From Branchiostoma floridae (taxonomy: Eukaryota > Chordata > Leptocardii > Amphioxiformes > Branchiostomatidae): a stretch of DNA of 64,000 bases. Under the pieces are notes generated by a model. The model was given only the letters and a program-made list of their open reading frames with translations. It did not search any database and had not been told where the DNA came from. Position 1 is the stretch's first letter. Each line of letters starts with the position of its first letter. The stretch lies in NCBI RefSeq assembly GCF_000003815.2, contig NC_049980.1, positions 11,685,631 to 11,749,630 of the forward strand, read 5' to 3'. Below, piece by piece: positions 50,181 through 63,301 of the stretch. The position numbers and the translations under genes are program-made.

Positions 50181-52209
50181 GCGACAACGAAAAGGGGTGA
50201 GTTTAACTTCGTACCTACATGTACATTTGCAGTATGTTTAGCACTTGATTTTAATTGCCAGAATCCCCAAGCATGCTAGAACATACTCTTTTGTTTGTGA
50301 AAGATTGTCATAATATGTTTGTCTACGTATCATTTGTCTTCCTTTGATAGTACATGTATAAGCACATTTGTATGAAGCTGTCCTAAATGTTCAACGAAGA
50401 TGTTCCTTAGAAATGCTTATATATATTCACAACGATAGCAGCAAACAAACATTAAAGACCAAACCCAAGAATACCTTATCAACATACACAATCTTACAAT
50501 ATGAAAATACTTTTTTTCACAATCGGACTTTTATACACCATTTTCAACGTATTTTCTATTGGTGATTTGCGTTCAATAGTCTATCTAATATTGACATCCT
50601 CCGTCTATCCTAATCGTTTAACTATTTACATCGTGTATTTGGACAGTTTTCGATGACCGCAGATGGTGGGAGTCAGTCTATAAGGCAGTCATTACCGAAT
50701 GCGGTACACCTCGGCGAACATGTCGTCATAAATTCCGGGTTGATGAGGTCATGGAACCATCTCCCAGGTGTTGCACAGGACATCCGTGCACAGGCGACAC
50801 ACAGTGGTAAAAAGTTGAACTGCATCTAGTTGAATCTTCGTAAAGTTGAGTCCTCTCGGAAAGAGTCAATGGTTGAGACGGTTGAAACATGGAGATCTGG
50901 TGGGCAAGTTCTAAAATCTGAAAGAAAACATGAAATTACGTTTAGGAAACATGCACAACCACATCTAACAAACGTGAAGGGAACGCTCAATACAAAGACA
51001 GGTCTGTAAAAGGCTGAATTGAACAATACAAATATTTATATCCTAAACAACCGCCTTAGGGAAAATACTTTTCCCGTGGGACTCTGCGTTGACATAAGAA
51101 AAACTCATGAAGGTACAGAAAACATAAATGATCCAGCGTAACCGCGTAACTCTGATACACTAACGTTGATATTGACAGATCATTTCTTTTAGAAGTGTAC
51201 AGAAATGATATAACGTTTGGAGCACCTTTCCACATTGAACAGATCCCCCTCCTTTGTGCTCTGACGACCTCGCTAGAGACCACTTGACTGAACTAGCTAC
51301 TTCAGTTGTTGAGAGGTCTACAGAGTTATGTATGTCAAAACCGGCCAATATAGCCAATAGTTAGAACAAAGTACACTAATTACTTAACAGAGTCCAGCAG
51401 ATTTTATCTGTCATAAAGGTAAAAAGAGGCATGCCATCTATGGGGTGTGATCGTGATTTTTGTAATTCAACATTTGTTACAACGTTTGTTTCAGCCTAAA
51501 GCCACTTGCTATAGGCCTTACCTAGAGCTGTCAAAACTTTAGTTTAGGTACCTGTTATATATGGGCGGGCTCTTTGAATCAAGCAAAACAGTAGCAAGCC
51601 AAACGTGACTGTTTTGGCCAAGTATATTCATTCGCATTTCAGGGCAAGGGCAATGTACTCCGGGACTTTTGTAGCGTACTGTTACTCATTGTTCAGCCAC
51701 CCTTTCTTCTGTTGCCATGGGAACGATACAAACATCCTCACATGAGGGTCCTATCCAGGTTAATGATGTCATTACTTCTCATGATTACGTGATTATGACA
51801 TGCACAGTGACGGATATCCACCGTGCTCCAGCAGATTGGTTTGCTTGTCAAATATCTCCAGTATTGGCTCGTACCTAATCTAATTATTGGGCATGGGTAA
51901 ATAAAATACACACCCTTGTAGCCATGCACACGGCTGTGTGTTTTGACCATTTCTAAGCAACAAACAGGAAAACATTTCTGAAGTAGGTATAGTTATAGCA
52001 TGTAGAACGTTACGATTTTCTCGCCACAAACCACGTGTGTTCCTTGATTCTGAAAGCATGCTTTAAACGCTGTCAAATAGTATTGTAGTCAATACTGTGG
52101 TCAATACCATCGCTCTGTTTTATTTTTGTGATGAGGCGTAGGAGATGTGTAGATTTATTTGTCCTTCACATCACACTTTTCGGTCCCCAAATCTGCCAGA
52201 ATTGGAAAT

Positions 52210-52445
52210 TTGTCCCTTGCATCACAGTTTATGAGTTGTGGTCGTATTTGTTGGTCGCCATAAGGTCACTAATCTAAAAACCTCCCGAAAGATTCGAATG
52301 CTTTCTTTTCATCTGAAAATCCACCCCATCACATTGAACGGGGCTCATCGAACAACGGACATAGGCCGATCCATGAAAAAGAGAAAACATCGGGTACACA
52401 TTATTACCAGAAATGTCTTTGACAACTTACAGACTTGTCGGCCGA
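52210..52445. repeat. Dispersed repeat, copy A
   Basis: TTCATCTGAAAATCCACCCC, TCACATTG, GGGGCTC, GGCCGATC and AACATCGGG occur in the same order as in 57640-57850. The two copies lie in the same orientation about 5.4 kb apart and differ by small insertions. No coding content. Confidence 0.6.
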
Positions 52446-55400
52446 TCGATTTCTCTTCTGTATGACGGGGAATATTCCCTTTTCTTGGAACTGTCTGCAT
52501 CATTACGTATGTGATTATAACTTTGTTTGGTATCGTTTATGCAAAGAGGTGGATGACTTTTGCCGGTTTGGATAAATAAATAAATAATATCACGGGCTAC
52601 ACCGGAAGATGTGGGAAAATGAGCCATTTATATCCCAACTGATGAAGAAATAGCATGTTATACACGGCGTGCTTCCAGCCTAGCAACACCATGGGCAGTC
52701 AGACGTCATTATGTAACGTTAAACGGTGGGCTTCTTCCTGTCATGTGTTTTACCATCGATCGACGAGGTTTGGTCTCAAAACTTTTTTTTAACTGTCATA
52801 GATATGATTCCCGTTCAAACCTTTTAGGTTTCCCTTGCAGTCAGCCTTTTGGTAAGAGATGGCAAATAAAAGAGACAAAAAATATCTATCTAATTTGAAT
52901 TTTCTTGGGATTATACTTGCACTGAACATTACAGGTCTTTGTCGGTTTGACTCTGGAAGGAGCAAAAAATGTCTACGGTAAATTTGCACAAGTTCTCGTA
53001 AACTGAGAAACACAGTACTTGGCTTCCATCTAGACGTGGGGGTGCTCATCATGAGACAGTAAGAACCAACGACAAATTCTCTCAGTTCAGCTGTAGGACT
53101 ACTTGTTGTTTCAAAAACAGCGTCTACTGTGTGAAGCTCTTGAACAAGACGCGTAATTTGTAAGTTGTGCTGTTAATGCTATTCCTGATAGAATATTTCA
53201 ATTCACGAATCGAATCATTTAAATAACTAGATGTTATCTTGTCACCGAACTCTTTTAATTACATCATGCGAGCTTTTAGAAGCCTGTCATTTTGTCCACT
53301 GTAAAAAAAATCCAATCCAGCCATTTGAGCTACATAAGTTATTGATTCAATAAATCATTTCTCTTAAATTAAAAATTCTAAGATCAGATAAGACTTCCAT
53401 GCCACGTAATATCCCCAGATTTTTCTACCATGAGTAAGTTCTAGATGTATGTTAACATGTGCAGGTTGCTCAGAGATGTCGGAAGTTGCATAACTGTTTC
53501 ACCTGTAGTTGTGAGCCGTCCGGACAATGGTAACCACAACTCGCAGGTGTACCCCGGCTACTGTTGGCATGACGGTGCCTTTGTTTTGGCGACCCTGACA
53601 CAAGGGTGGATGTCACCATGTACATGTTACCTAAACACGCCCATTGTTGTCAAGGCTTTCACTGGCAACCACACATGTGGGCAGTTTACAGTCTGGCAAA
53701 ACAATTAAATTTACATTTCGGATTTAATAGAAATAACTGTCCGGTGATCTACTGTTCATGGTTAAGTTGTTCTTTTTATTCGCTTATTTGGACAAACCTT
53801 TCGGTTGATCCTTTAGATTATGACACTCCCACAAAATTTGATGGAGGTTTATAAAAACTTTGCATTGAATTTTGGGAGGAAATGATGGAGGAAACTCTAA
53901 GGAACACGCTATGCTTCAACACAAATATAAGAACACACTAAAAATCTTGGTGAATATGTTCAACCCCCTCCGAAGGCACGCCCTTATGTGCGAGACAGAT
54001 TGGCATTTGGTGACACCACACTAATTCCATTTTGCAAATGTTACCTCCCAGGTAGTGGATACTTCAAAATCTATAACAAAAGATCAGGAGATTACATGTG
54101 GTTCTCGAGCCGCCACAACGCCAATGTTAGGACGTGTAGCAACGTCCAAACATGTCACAACCGTACCAGCACTTGTCAGAAATAAGCTGCTCACGCCGGA
54201 TGTGAGTGTCTTGGAATTGTAAAGCGCGTTTTATGAAAAAATATGGATGGAGACATTGTTTTTCCTATACACCACGATGTATTCCAACGTATATTTACCG
54301 GTGGGGTCTTATGTGATTAAGAAAAAGAATAACACACCGAGGGATGGTATCCTAACAAATTAAGTTTCACGGTTGACTGACACGCGTCAATCCATGTTAT
54401 GACTAGACCCACGCTTCACCTGTCTACTTATTTCGGAATGGTGGCGCAACAAGTGGCGCTGTTTACCGCTTGAATTGCGTCAATACGCCGCACTCAGAGC
54501 GTTTGACGCATTGTTCTGTAGTCTGCATGCGTTACTTTTCGGTGTATGATTTCTGCATCCGCTACGGTACTCCGGATCCAGTAGAACCGTACCGGTGTCC
54601 TGTTATGTATTAGATTTTGTATCTTTACCACATTCTGTCTCTTTTCCTGTCACTGAGGTTTCCCATCAGTTCCTCACAGATTTTGTCTACAGCTGCGTAT
54701 TTTGTCTCGTGAGCCCTTATGGCCTTGGTAGTGAGAAACACGCGAAGTGGAAGTGAGACTATGCTATGGCGTTAGCAACCTTCGAATTCCCTACTTGAAG
54801 GCCGGTTAGATAGAACGGTGGGAAAGAGGTAAGTAGCCATGGACACTGCTACGTGGGTTATGTCTGTTCACGTTTTGTTTTTTGTATGTCTATGTAGTAA
54901 TAAAGGTTTGAGCCAAAAACTGTAGGATAGTTTGACACGTGACGTTAAGTAATGTCAGTGTGAACGTCCGTGCGACCCTTAACAAATGTGAACAACCGCT
55001 ACTGTACAGTCAAGTGGTGTAACCTCTGGTACTTGGACACAATTAGCACACAAGTGTTCCTAGAAAATTTTCTCAAAAGGTTTTGGATATATCTTTGCAC
55101 GCCTTCACGTTTCCACAATTGAAATGATATATTATATAAATTCCAACTGACACTTTCGGGAATGGAGTTTATTACTATTTCAGGCAAGAATTGCAAAAAT
55201 GGTTAATATTTTCGAAATCCCTATAACATTCGTGCATCAGCTCGACTTCTAAGAAATTGGTAAAAAATGATTTCTCTCTCTTTTTAATGCGTCAGGGAAA
55301 CACACCACGGACGTTTCCATGTCGCGACTAGATCCCGACGGTTTACAGCAAGTTTACAAAGCTTCCTTACTGCAAACCACAAGAGCACCAAATATAGATT

Positions 55401-55943
55401 TTTTTGACAGCACTGGTCGTGGGCATGAATATTGATTTATGAAGAAGGACGTTAATAATTGCGGTGTGCACAGATCACAACATGGCGAGATAACACGGCC
55501 TCCTGAGGTTGAATCAAGGTCGAAGGATTGTCCACGAAACATAGCATTAGTACTACTGTTAGAAGCATATCCGCATAAGCCATCTCTTATTACATTCGTT
55601 CAAGGAGATGAAACTAAATAAAAGCCAAGCTGAGGTAAATAGGCTAACAAGGCGGCATCATCACACCAACTGAAGATGTAAAATGACTGCACGAAGCTTT
55701 ACGTTGTCTGTTTGACATTTTAAGACCGTGACATCAAACAAGACCTTAACCGCCCCAGGCGGGGATTGAAGTTCTATTTGTACCCGAAATCCAGCCTGCC
55801 TGTGTGACAACCCAAGCTAACACTTCCGTGAAACCGATGTTTTTGTGACTCGAGATTCTTTCAACAGTCGGTATCTCCTAAGCACGACTGTTGGGTACCT
55901 ATACTCCATCTACAAGTGTTTACTCAGCTTACCAGGCTTCTTC

Positions 55944-56144
55944 CTAAGACGCTTCTTGCTGTTGCCCCTCTCCTTCTCCGGTCTGACCCTCCTTCTCCCC
56001 GGCGTCGTCTGCAGGGTCGGCCTCCTGTTCTGTTTCCTCCCTCACTACCGGCTTCACTGCCACTTCTTGCTTAGGCGAGGACTCCGGCCGACTGTTGTCC
56101 TCTGTCTTCGGCTCTGCCGACGTTTTGCTTCCTCCACAGCCCAT
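55944..56144 (-). CDS. Small acidic protein with MGCGGSK acylation-type N-terminus (uncharacterised)
   Basis: A 66-residue frame begins MGCGGSKTSAEPKTEDN and ends GEGEGQQQEAS at a TAG. Gly2 with Ser6 fits the N-myristoylation consensus and Cys3 is a possible palmitoylation site, so the protein is probably held at the inner face of a membrane. The rest is disordered and rich in Glu, Gln, Lys and Pro, with no domain. The codons are GC-rich and biased as in real coding exons, unlike the surrounding DNA, which is why I accept it. A donor-like site (GCCTG|GTAAGC) lies 22 bp past the stop, so a 3' UTR intron or a longer spliced form is possible. MGCGGS-type starts occur in unrelated proteins such as vertebrate BAALC, so no orthology is claimed. 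Confidence 0.55.
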   Translation of the reverse strand: MGCGGSKTSAEPKTEDNSRPESSPKQEVAVKPVVREETEQEADPADDAGEKEGQTGEGEGQQQEAS

Positions 56145-59100
56145 TTTCTGTTTCTGATTCCTTACAAGACAGTCTCTATGATCAAACTGACGAGAAGTTC
56201 TTCCAGCTGGCAGAGAGAGCGAGAGTAGCCGTCGTGCCTAACCACAGGGTCATTAAGTTCTGGTCGAATGCGTAGCGAGGGCTCTGGATGAATAGTTTGT
56301 TTTGAAACGTTGTCTTGGCAACCGGTGATCAATATTTAGAGAACCGTGCCTCGGTAGGTAGCGACGACAAAACTGGCAGAATTAACAAGCTCTCCCATGT
56401 CAACAGCGCCGGGCGATTTTTCACGTGGAGTGTTATTGAATCGCAGTGAAAGTGCGATGTTTGTGGCATCGATTGTGAGCGCTTTAGCATTAAGGTTCTG
56501 CCGATACGTACCTCTAACAATTATGAATAAACAGAGCAAAATCGTGGTAGTAAATTGCTGCATTGATTAACATTATTACATCGTCTAGCCCTGGTTTCCA
56601 GAATGCACTTACACGTAGTGTGGAGTAGACTCGTTAAAAACTCGTTTGTTGCCGAGCTTGACGCACACCGTCGGACAATCCACCTTTTGTACGTTCCAGA
56701 AAAAGAGCGCGGGCGAGTTCGAGTTGAGTATACCGTGACGCGTTGACTGACATTGTATAAAAATCCACGAAGGAGGAAGTTTGCAGATGGTTTCCTCATA
56801 TTTGCCAACTCTCGCGTTGTTTTGTGTCTGTGCACACCACTTTGATTGCTTAGTACTCGGTTCTAGATAATGGCTGGCCAGAATGTTAGGATAAGCGATG
56901 GAAGTCAAATTGTGCGCTTATTTCTGATGCGAGTGATTCTGTTCTTTCTTATTCAATTAGATCATAATTATATCATTCATGGCAAGAGGAGAAGGTGAAG
57001 CGCTTCTAGATCTCGACATGTTTTTTAAATATCTGTACTATCGCATTGATCCTAAATTCCTCCTCAGTGTTTGTGGGCTTTGGGGACGCCGGAGTCCAGC
57101 AACTTCTGTCCGTAGTTTCCTATTCAGTTTTTAGCAAGGCGTCAAAAAGATGTGCATGTCTAATGTAGAGTGGGTGGCGCTATTGGCAGGTGCGCACACG
57201 TACCTTGAAACGTGAGAACTCCCTTACTCGAGACCAAGGAAAGGAAGCGTGAGACTTTGATATCTCACAAACAACTTCGAGGGCCGATCTGTCTTGTTAC
57301 CGTGTCCTTTGTCTTGTCATGTTATACGTGCGGAATTTGCGTCAATAAAGATGAAGTATTCCTTCCTCCCCTTTTCATGTCCGCTGGTGTGTCTACAGAC
57401 TTGGCTCTCATGCCGCCACTTGAACCTTATTCATGACGTAAAAGATTGGTTTGGCACGGGCACTTCAAACCACCTCCCTTTATGTTACAGCTCCGCCTTT
57501 TCAAAACTTCTAGGACGATTTATGACAAGACTTTGCACAATTCAAATATCTGAACTAGTAGAATACAATAAACCGAACAATGGAGAAGTTTGATTTGTGT
57601 CAGTGATTGTGAGCTACTATTTACCGCCATGTCCCACAGCCGAGCTTCGGTCGTATTCAAGTTGTTAAAGGCCGAGGTTTGGCGAATTTAGAAATATCCA
57701 ATGGTTCATCTGAAAATCTACCCTTTCACATTGGATGAGGCTCGGTGAGATGTGAACTTCGGCCGATCTCAAAATCAAAAGTCGCGCAGTGATCGAGAGA
57801 ACATCGGGCGTATCACTCCCGAAAATACCATTTTGAGCTCGCAGTCTCGTCGTCCGATCACTACCCTTATACCGTGAAGGGGGTATAAGGTATTCCTAAG
57901 GTATTACGTTCTGCATTAGAGACAAACACGCGCGACCCATAAGAAATCAGTATATTACATTTCACCGTAGATTATTTCCCAGGAAACCAGTCGAGATAAA
58001 CTGTTGCGGAGAGTCGGGAAACTTATAAAATCTCCCCTGTCAGAAGTCAAGTATCGGAATGTTTTTACCTGTTTGGATAGAAACAAAGCCGAAGTCAAAC
58101 AACAAATCCACAAAACAGGCCCGACGGATTAATCGCTAAGGTGTAATTAAGGTACAACAAAACTTCTCTTCGGTATCCCGGAACACTTCACGACATGTGC
58201 AGGTCCGGCATATATATTTACACTAGTTCTACATGTAGCTGAAACATTTGAACTATTGTGTACTGTACATTCATGTATTTTCGCGTAGACATAATTTAGT
58301 GGTAGAAGGGAAACCGGTGTTTTTGCAATGTTTGAAGTTCGCCGTTAAAACAACTCTTTAGTACAGTAGTGATACTTTGGAAACGCATTATGTATGGTAT
58401 CTCGAATTCTCCTAGGAAAGATTACCGAATCACTCGTACTATCGCAAACATAGTAAGATATACAGTGCAGCACAATCTATTTTGGTCGACTGTAAACCCA
58501 AAACTTTCAGTTGATAATCAAGTTCTAGCAGATCCAGTTCGCTGGCACTGATTAACTGCCGGGGAACCCTTTATGTTTAGAGAATGGAATTGCTAATTCA
58601 ATTGTAACACAACTTCACTTGTTGCCACAATAGTGTCGAACATTTCATTACAGTGTCACATAACTTTTGTCACAAAGGTTATATTGGGTGTGCAACCAGA
58701 GTCGTTACATTGAAACATGCTTGTCGTAAAAACTTCTTTATTTGTAGTACATAACATATGAAGTGATTTAGGATGTTTTAAGGTGTTTTTACATATAGTA
58801 CTCCATCAATCATACTACAGTCAATAAAGAAGCTTCCTCTTTACGTTAGTGTTTCCTGGGTCTTTATTCACATATATTCCATCAGATCAACTATCAGAAG
58901 CAGAAGTAAGCTGGAATGCAAAGAAAAGCTTTCATAATACAAGCAACTTCTCATATATATTGATCATCTTGTTTCCCCACGGATAGAGCACAGTTCTCCT
59001 TAACATGTTGCACAAAACTCAATATTACACTTCCATGAATATTGAAGGTAATCGTCTCAATTTAAGGTACTTGATCTTTTTACTTGCAACCGTAGTCCCT

Positions 59101-59767
59101 GACTCTCTAGATGAGGATGGGACTAGGTGAGGTGAGGCGATCTTCTTACTGCATTGTCTCTTAAGATGTTTTAACATCAGAAGTGATTTATTTTTAGAAT
59201 CATAGCTTTATGGGAACAATGTGGGATGGGAACAATGTCCAAAAGTAAAAAGTAAGTGTATCTTCTCTTGTTACGTACTATTTACTTCCAACTACAACTC
59301 AAACAACATGGGTATATGACTGATACATGTACAGCCTTGTTCTTCAAATACGCTCCAGGCCCTATTTCACAATGCTGCATCTACATGCACAATTAGGCAC
59401 TGACACTACAGCTGCTTCTTTCAGAAACGTGGAGTTCAGGTTACAAGATAACAACTCATAGACATAACAATATTTATACATGAAATACATGTCTAAGACA
59501 TATTTTGACTAGTAAATGACTGTTCTCAAACTCAGATCCCACAGTGCGTCAGCACATATAACTCACAACTACAATATTTATGCTTCAAATTTCTGTCATA
59601 AAGAGCATGTTTAATGCATGTTCCAACTAAGTCTGTAAATGACATTATAATCACCATAGTTACTTATATAGGTCTAGTTTACAGTCTGGTGTTTTAAGCA
59701 CGTACAGTATTGTACATAATTGCAACAGCACATCCAAGGATGCAATGTGATTGACAGGCGGAAGCTG
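56145..59767. other. Intergenic: upstream of the small acidic gene and TPR 3' flank
   Basis: The left end should hold the promoter of the gene at 55944-56144. The right end (about 58850-59767) is probably TPR 3' UTR and downstream DNA. A dispersed repeat copy (57640-57850) lies between. The open frames at 57212-57593 on the plus strand show no family features. No gene is supported. Confidence 0.5.
57640..57850. repeat. Dispersed repeat, copy B
   Basis: Shares the ordered words TTCATCTGAAAATCTACCC, TCACATTG, GAGGCTCG, CGGCCGATC and AACATCGGG with 52210-52445. Its right end TCTCGTCGTCCGAT also matches DNA beside the gap at 35096-35195, so at least three partial copies are in the window. Confidence 0.6.
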
Positions 59768-62700
59768 CTAGAATGGTTGCTGACGCGGCGGGCCCCCTCC
59801 TCTCGACCCTCGGAATCCCCGACGAGGACCAGTTGATCCTGTGAAAATAAAGACATAAGACCGTTATGCATGGTGGGGATCACTAAGACAGAAGAACGGA
59901 TGACGGATCTGTTCATTTTCAACACTGTAACTCTACTTACTTGCAAAAACTGAGTGTTTCGAGTAACGGTCATTAATGCTTGCTTGTGATTGGCGGTGAT
60001 GTTTTCAACAGTCATAACTGCTCCAAAAACACACTGGACACGTGGTCACTATACTATAGGCAGAACTCTTAATGCTTGTGTCAATGCATGGGGAAAATTG
60101 TCAAAAGAATTACCAAAAAGTGGTCACAATGGTCAGTTGGTCCTTATGTAAAGATGACCACTTATGGACAAGTTTGACTGTAATTTGCAGACTGATAAGA
60201 CATTCTATCCTTTCCTATAACTTTTAAATCATTACCTTTAATGTTTCCACATGGGCCTCAATATGCTACAAATGATAACGGGTGATATTTTGTGCCTTTG
60301 TTCCTTCAGGATGAGTACTGTATAAAGATCTGCTCCTCACCTCTAATTCTGATCCTGCGGGTGCCCCTCCCCCTCTGTGGTGAAGGCTGTGCTGAGGGTT
60401 GTGGGTCTGACCACACCACTGGCTTTATGTTGGGTTTAGGTCTGGATTCTGCAAAACATTCCGGGAAGGCTTCGTCTTACTATACTCTCTATGTAAAGGT
60501 CTAAACCAATTTGCAATCTTTCTAAAAGATGTTCCAAGTCAGTGGAGAGAGGATATAAACAATATGACGAATGCTGCTTGATGCAGACCAAGTGAACCTG
60601 CTGCAGAACACATACTTACAATGTATGCCCCTTCATGAACTACTGCTAACATATTGGGAGAAAAATAAGAAAAAATATTATGTAATGTAATAAGGGTTGT
60701 ACAAAGTCAAATTCAAAAGTTCTACCTGTGCTCCCCGTGGCACCTGCAGAGGTGGGACCAGCACCTGAGGAGGATGCCTGCACCTGTTCACCTGCTTCAG
60801 ATTCAGCTGCTTGCTCCTCAGCAGAAGCAGAGGCATCACCTGCACACATCACATGTAGAATTTCAGTGCACAGGGATATGTCTAAAAAGGTTAAGTTAAT
60901 AACAGCGTCTTGATTTTTCCTGGCTCATCACATAGCATGGAAGCCAATTCTGCCATGTACCAAATACATGTATGATATCCTTCTAATAAACCATCCCAAC
61001 AGTCACAAAGAGGAGAGTCTGACCTCCTGATGTAGGTGCCTCTTTGCTTTCCTCTTCTGGCTCTTCTGTTTCTTCGTCTCCCTCCCTCCCTTCCACCTCC
61101 TCTTCTTCCAGGCTGCTGGAGTAAAGAAAATGTCAAGTTGGATGAAACTGTAAGCAGAGTTTCTTACATGTGCACTATTCAGTTAAGGCAAGGCTAAATC
61201 CTAAAACTAAGCTCCATCAGTTTATTGTCCTTCAATCCTACTTTTGCTCTTTTAAAACACTGCTAACATGTGCCTTTACTAACAGCAATGCTTAGTACGG
61301 TCCTATCAACCATCATGTACTGTCCTAAGTTAGATTTTGTAGATATAGCTGTCAGGATGACATTTAAGTTTATGTCTTGGAGTCTTCTATGCCTTACCAA
61401 ACCTACATGGTACATCTAAGACATGCAAATGACAATGTGACATTGACCTGGGGTCCTCCAGCCCTGTCTGAGTGTCTCCGGTACTTTGGGGTACATCCTG
61501 GGAGGCCTGCTCGCTGGGCGGCTCCGAGACGGGCACGGCACGCGGGGATGTGCGCGGGGACGGCACACGGGGGATGGACTGTACCGTGCTCATTTCTGCA
61601 TGTTCCAGCACTGACGGACCACCTTCACTGAACACCGTAACTGTGCACACACAGAAATGTCATCAGCCATTTGTGCTACATATATTTTTCTATAGACTGA
61701 TCCTGTCTGTGCATTACAATAAGTACTTCAACCAATAATAGCGTGGCAATCTGCAGTTAAACCAACGAGAGTGGCTGCAAATATCTGCATTTTAACCTTA
61801 AACTTTCAATTTTGGATTTCTGTGTTTTGACAGAGGAAGGCTGGGCGATGGGATAGGTCTTCTCTTCAATCTCAAACTTACCAGATGCAGTGAGTTGTAC
61901 TGGGGTTGTAGGGACTTACAAGGTGCAGTGAGTTGTACTGGGGTTGTAAGGACTTACCAGGTGCAGTGAGTTGTACTGGGGTTGTAAGGACTTACCAGGT
62001 GCAGTGAGTTGTACTGGGGTTGTAGGGACGCTGCGGCCTGAACCCTCGTCCTCTCCACCCAACAGGTCCATGTGGGTGTCGTCCATACCGAGGGCTGGGG
62101 AAACAGCAGCAACACACTTAGTCTATTGGCCTTTTGTACTGCCATTCTAACTTGGGATTCCCATAGATTTTAACATGCCTTAAACTGTACAAATGAAACT
62201 TTTTTGCTCCATTGCTGTGACCAAAATTGGAATTTGCTGTGTAACCCTTGATTCCATAACTGGAGTATGATGCAAGATGACAACAGAACACTCGCTAAGT
62301 TTTAAAAAATCTTTGTTCTTTATCTATGAATTTGTTGAGCAATTTGTCACATCTTTCCTTGCTCTAATGGAAAGGGGTTGATTCAATTTGAAATACATGC
62401 TTGATGCATTTGTTCCAAAGACTTTTTCAGCTCTACACTCAATGCTCAGTCTTCATTCTTTACTCTCATTTCTATGAAACATTACCTGTCAGTGTCACCT
62501 CACAAAATAATCTATACATAGAAGAACCTAGGATTTGGGGTCATTACCATATGTAAATTATTTGACAAGCTATAGTGACAAATCAAGAATTTAGCCAGCT
62601 GAGTTTGTAATGAAGGACCTGCCCTACCTCCCTGTGTAGCCAGTTGAGCTAGTCCAGGCTGGGCTCGCTGCATCTCTGCAATCTCAGATGGAGGACCGAA

Positions 62701-63301
62701 GGAGAAGCGCACACCCTGGATCTGTGGAGAACTGGCAGGGACACAAATATACTTCAGGTGCTTGTGGTGGTTTCATTTTTGGAGTGACCTCTCCATCAAG
62801 AATTTGTGACAGTTGTGATATTGCATTTCCCTTGTATTGCTACTGTACTACACAATTATTCAAACTGCAAACTTAAAACACTTAACAAGCCTCTTTTCCT
62901 CCTCTACCACTAAAATAAATCTATAGTGCATGTAAAGTACAATTATCATCTTGTGTGTGTGTGGTCCTTCTTTCTACGTACAATGATTTCTACTTTAGAT
63001 ATGTACAATGCATATTATACATGTCATCATTACATTGTATATTTGGAGCCAACAGATAAGATGTATACAAGTTGAATGTGCTTTTTACAAACATCAAGTT
63101 AACAGCTTTACTCTTCTTGTTGATCCCTTCTTGTAGATAATCCTGATCTAAATCCTAGAAGCATGTTTGATTCTGTAGTAATGATAAGCTGCCTTACTTG
63201 AGGGCTTCAGCGAAGCCATCAGTTCTTCTTGGTACAAACAGGGTTGGGGTGCTGGGTACCGTGCAGTCATCCACGTCTTCAAAGGCTGGTCCCCCATGGC
63301 C
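59768..63301 (-). CDS. TPR: Nucleoprotein TPR, C-terminal part (nuclear pore basket)
   Basis: TPR forms the nuclear basket of the pore complex and works in mRNA export and spindle-checkpoint anchoring. Eight exons, all in phase: 63198-63301, 62628-62731, 61996-62094, 61448-61640, 61024-61115, 60726-60839, 60341-60448, 59768-59838 (885 nt, 294 aa, stop TAG 59768-59770). The exons follow the order of the vertebrate C-terminus: [72 protein letters not shown], an acidic block ([10 protein letters not shown]...), then a basic Arg/Gly end ([26 protein letters not shown]). This tail is disordered and lies beyond the coiled-coil rod, which is encoded right of the window. The vertebrate protein is about 2,360 aa, so roughly one eighth is seen. 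The donor of exon 61996-62094 sits in a 38-bp tandem repeat. Confidence 0.95.
61877..62028. repeat. Four 38-bp tandem repeats spanning a TPR exon-intron junction
   Basis: Units start at 61877, 61915, 61953 and 61991, each beginning CTTAC (CTTACC in three units) and followed by AGGTGCAGTGAGTTGTACTG with few changes. On the minus strand every unit contains a donor-like CACCTG|GTAAG sequence (CATCTG|GTAAG in the leftmost, CACCTT|GTAAG in the second). The unit at 61991 holds the true end of exon 61996-62094; the others lie in the intron. Confidence 0.95.

Larger units (their letters stand above)
46855..55943. other. Gene-poor intergenic region upstream of GULO
   Basis: The left end contains the GULO promoter. 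The rest holds a dead non-LTR retrotransposon tail (47612-48290), repeats of the word ATCTCCAAGCAGATCCTACG in alternating orientation (47793-48860), a repeat shared between about 47030-47765 and 50040-50180, and one copy of a repeat shared with 57640-57850. Open frames at 53445-53708 and 53988-54185 (plus strand, Cys-containing) resemble no family I know. I cannot support a gene here. Confidence 0.5.

Noticed and set aside
50700-50830. Minus-strand coding-like stretch with Cys (CRLCTDVLCNTWEMVP and nearby frames) considered as a terminal exon
   Set aside because: Three frames are equally open for short distances, with no good acceptor and no family match.
53445-54185. Plus-strand frames of 87 and 65 codons with several Cys (possible secreted peptides)
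   Set aside because: No signal peptide, no family similarity, no splice context, and base composition equals the surroundings.
54700-54840. Plus-strand GC-richer stretch ending in AAGAG|GTAAGT, considered as a first exon of a plus-strand gene
   Set aside because: Only one good splice site is visible and no following exon was found; a single donor match is expected by chance.
55845-56228. 127-codon plus-strand frame rich in Leu and Arg
   Set aside because: It is the antisense shadow of the MGCGGSK frame, whose codon pattern is the more gene-like.
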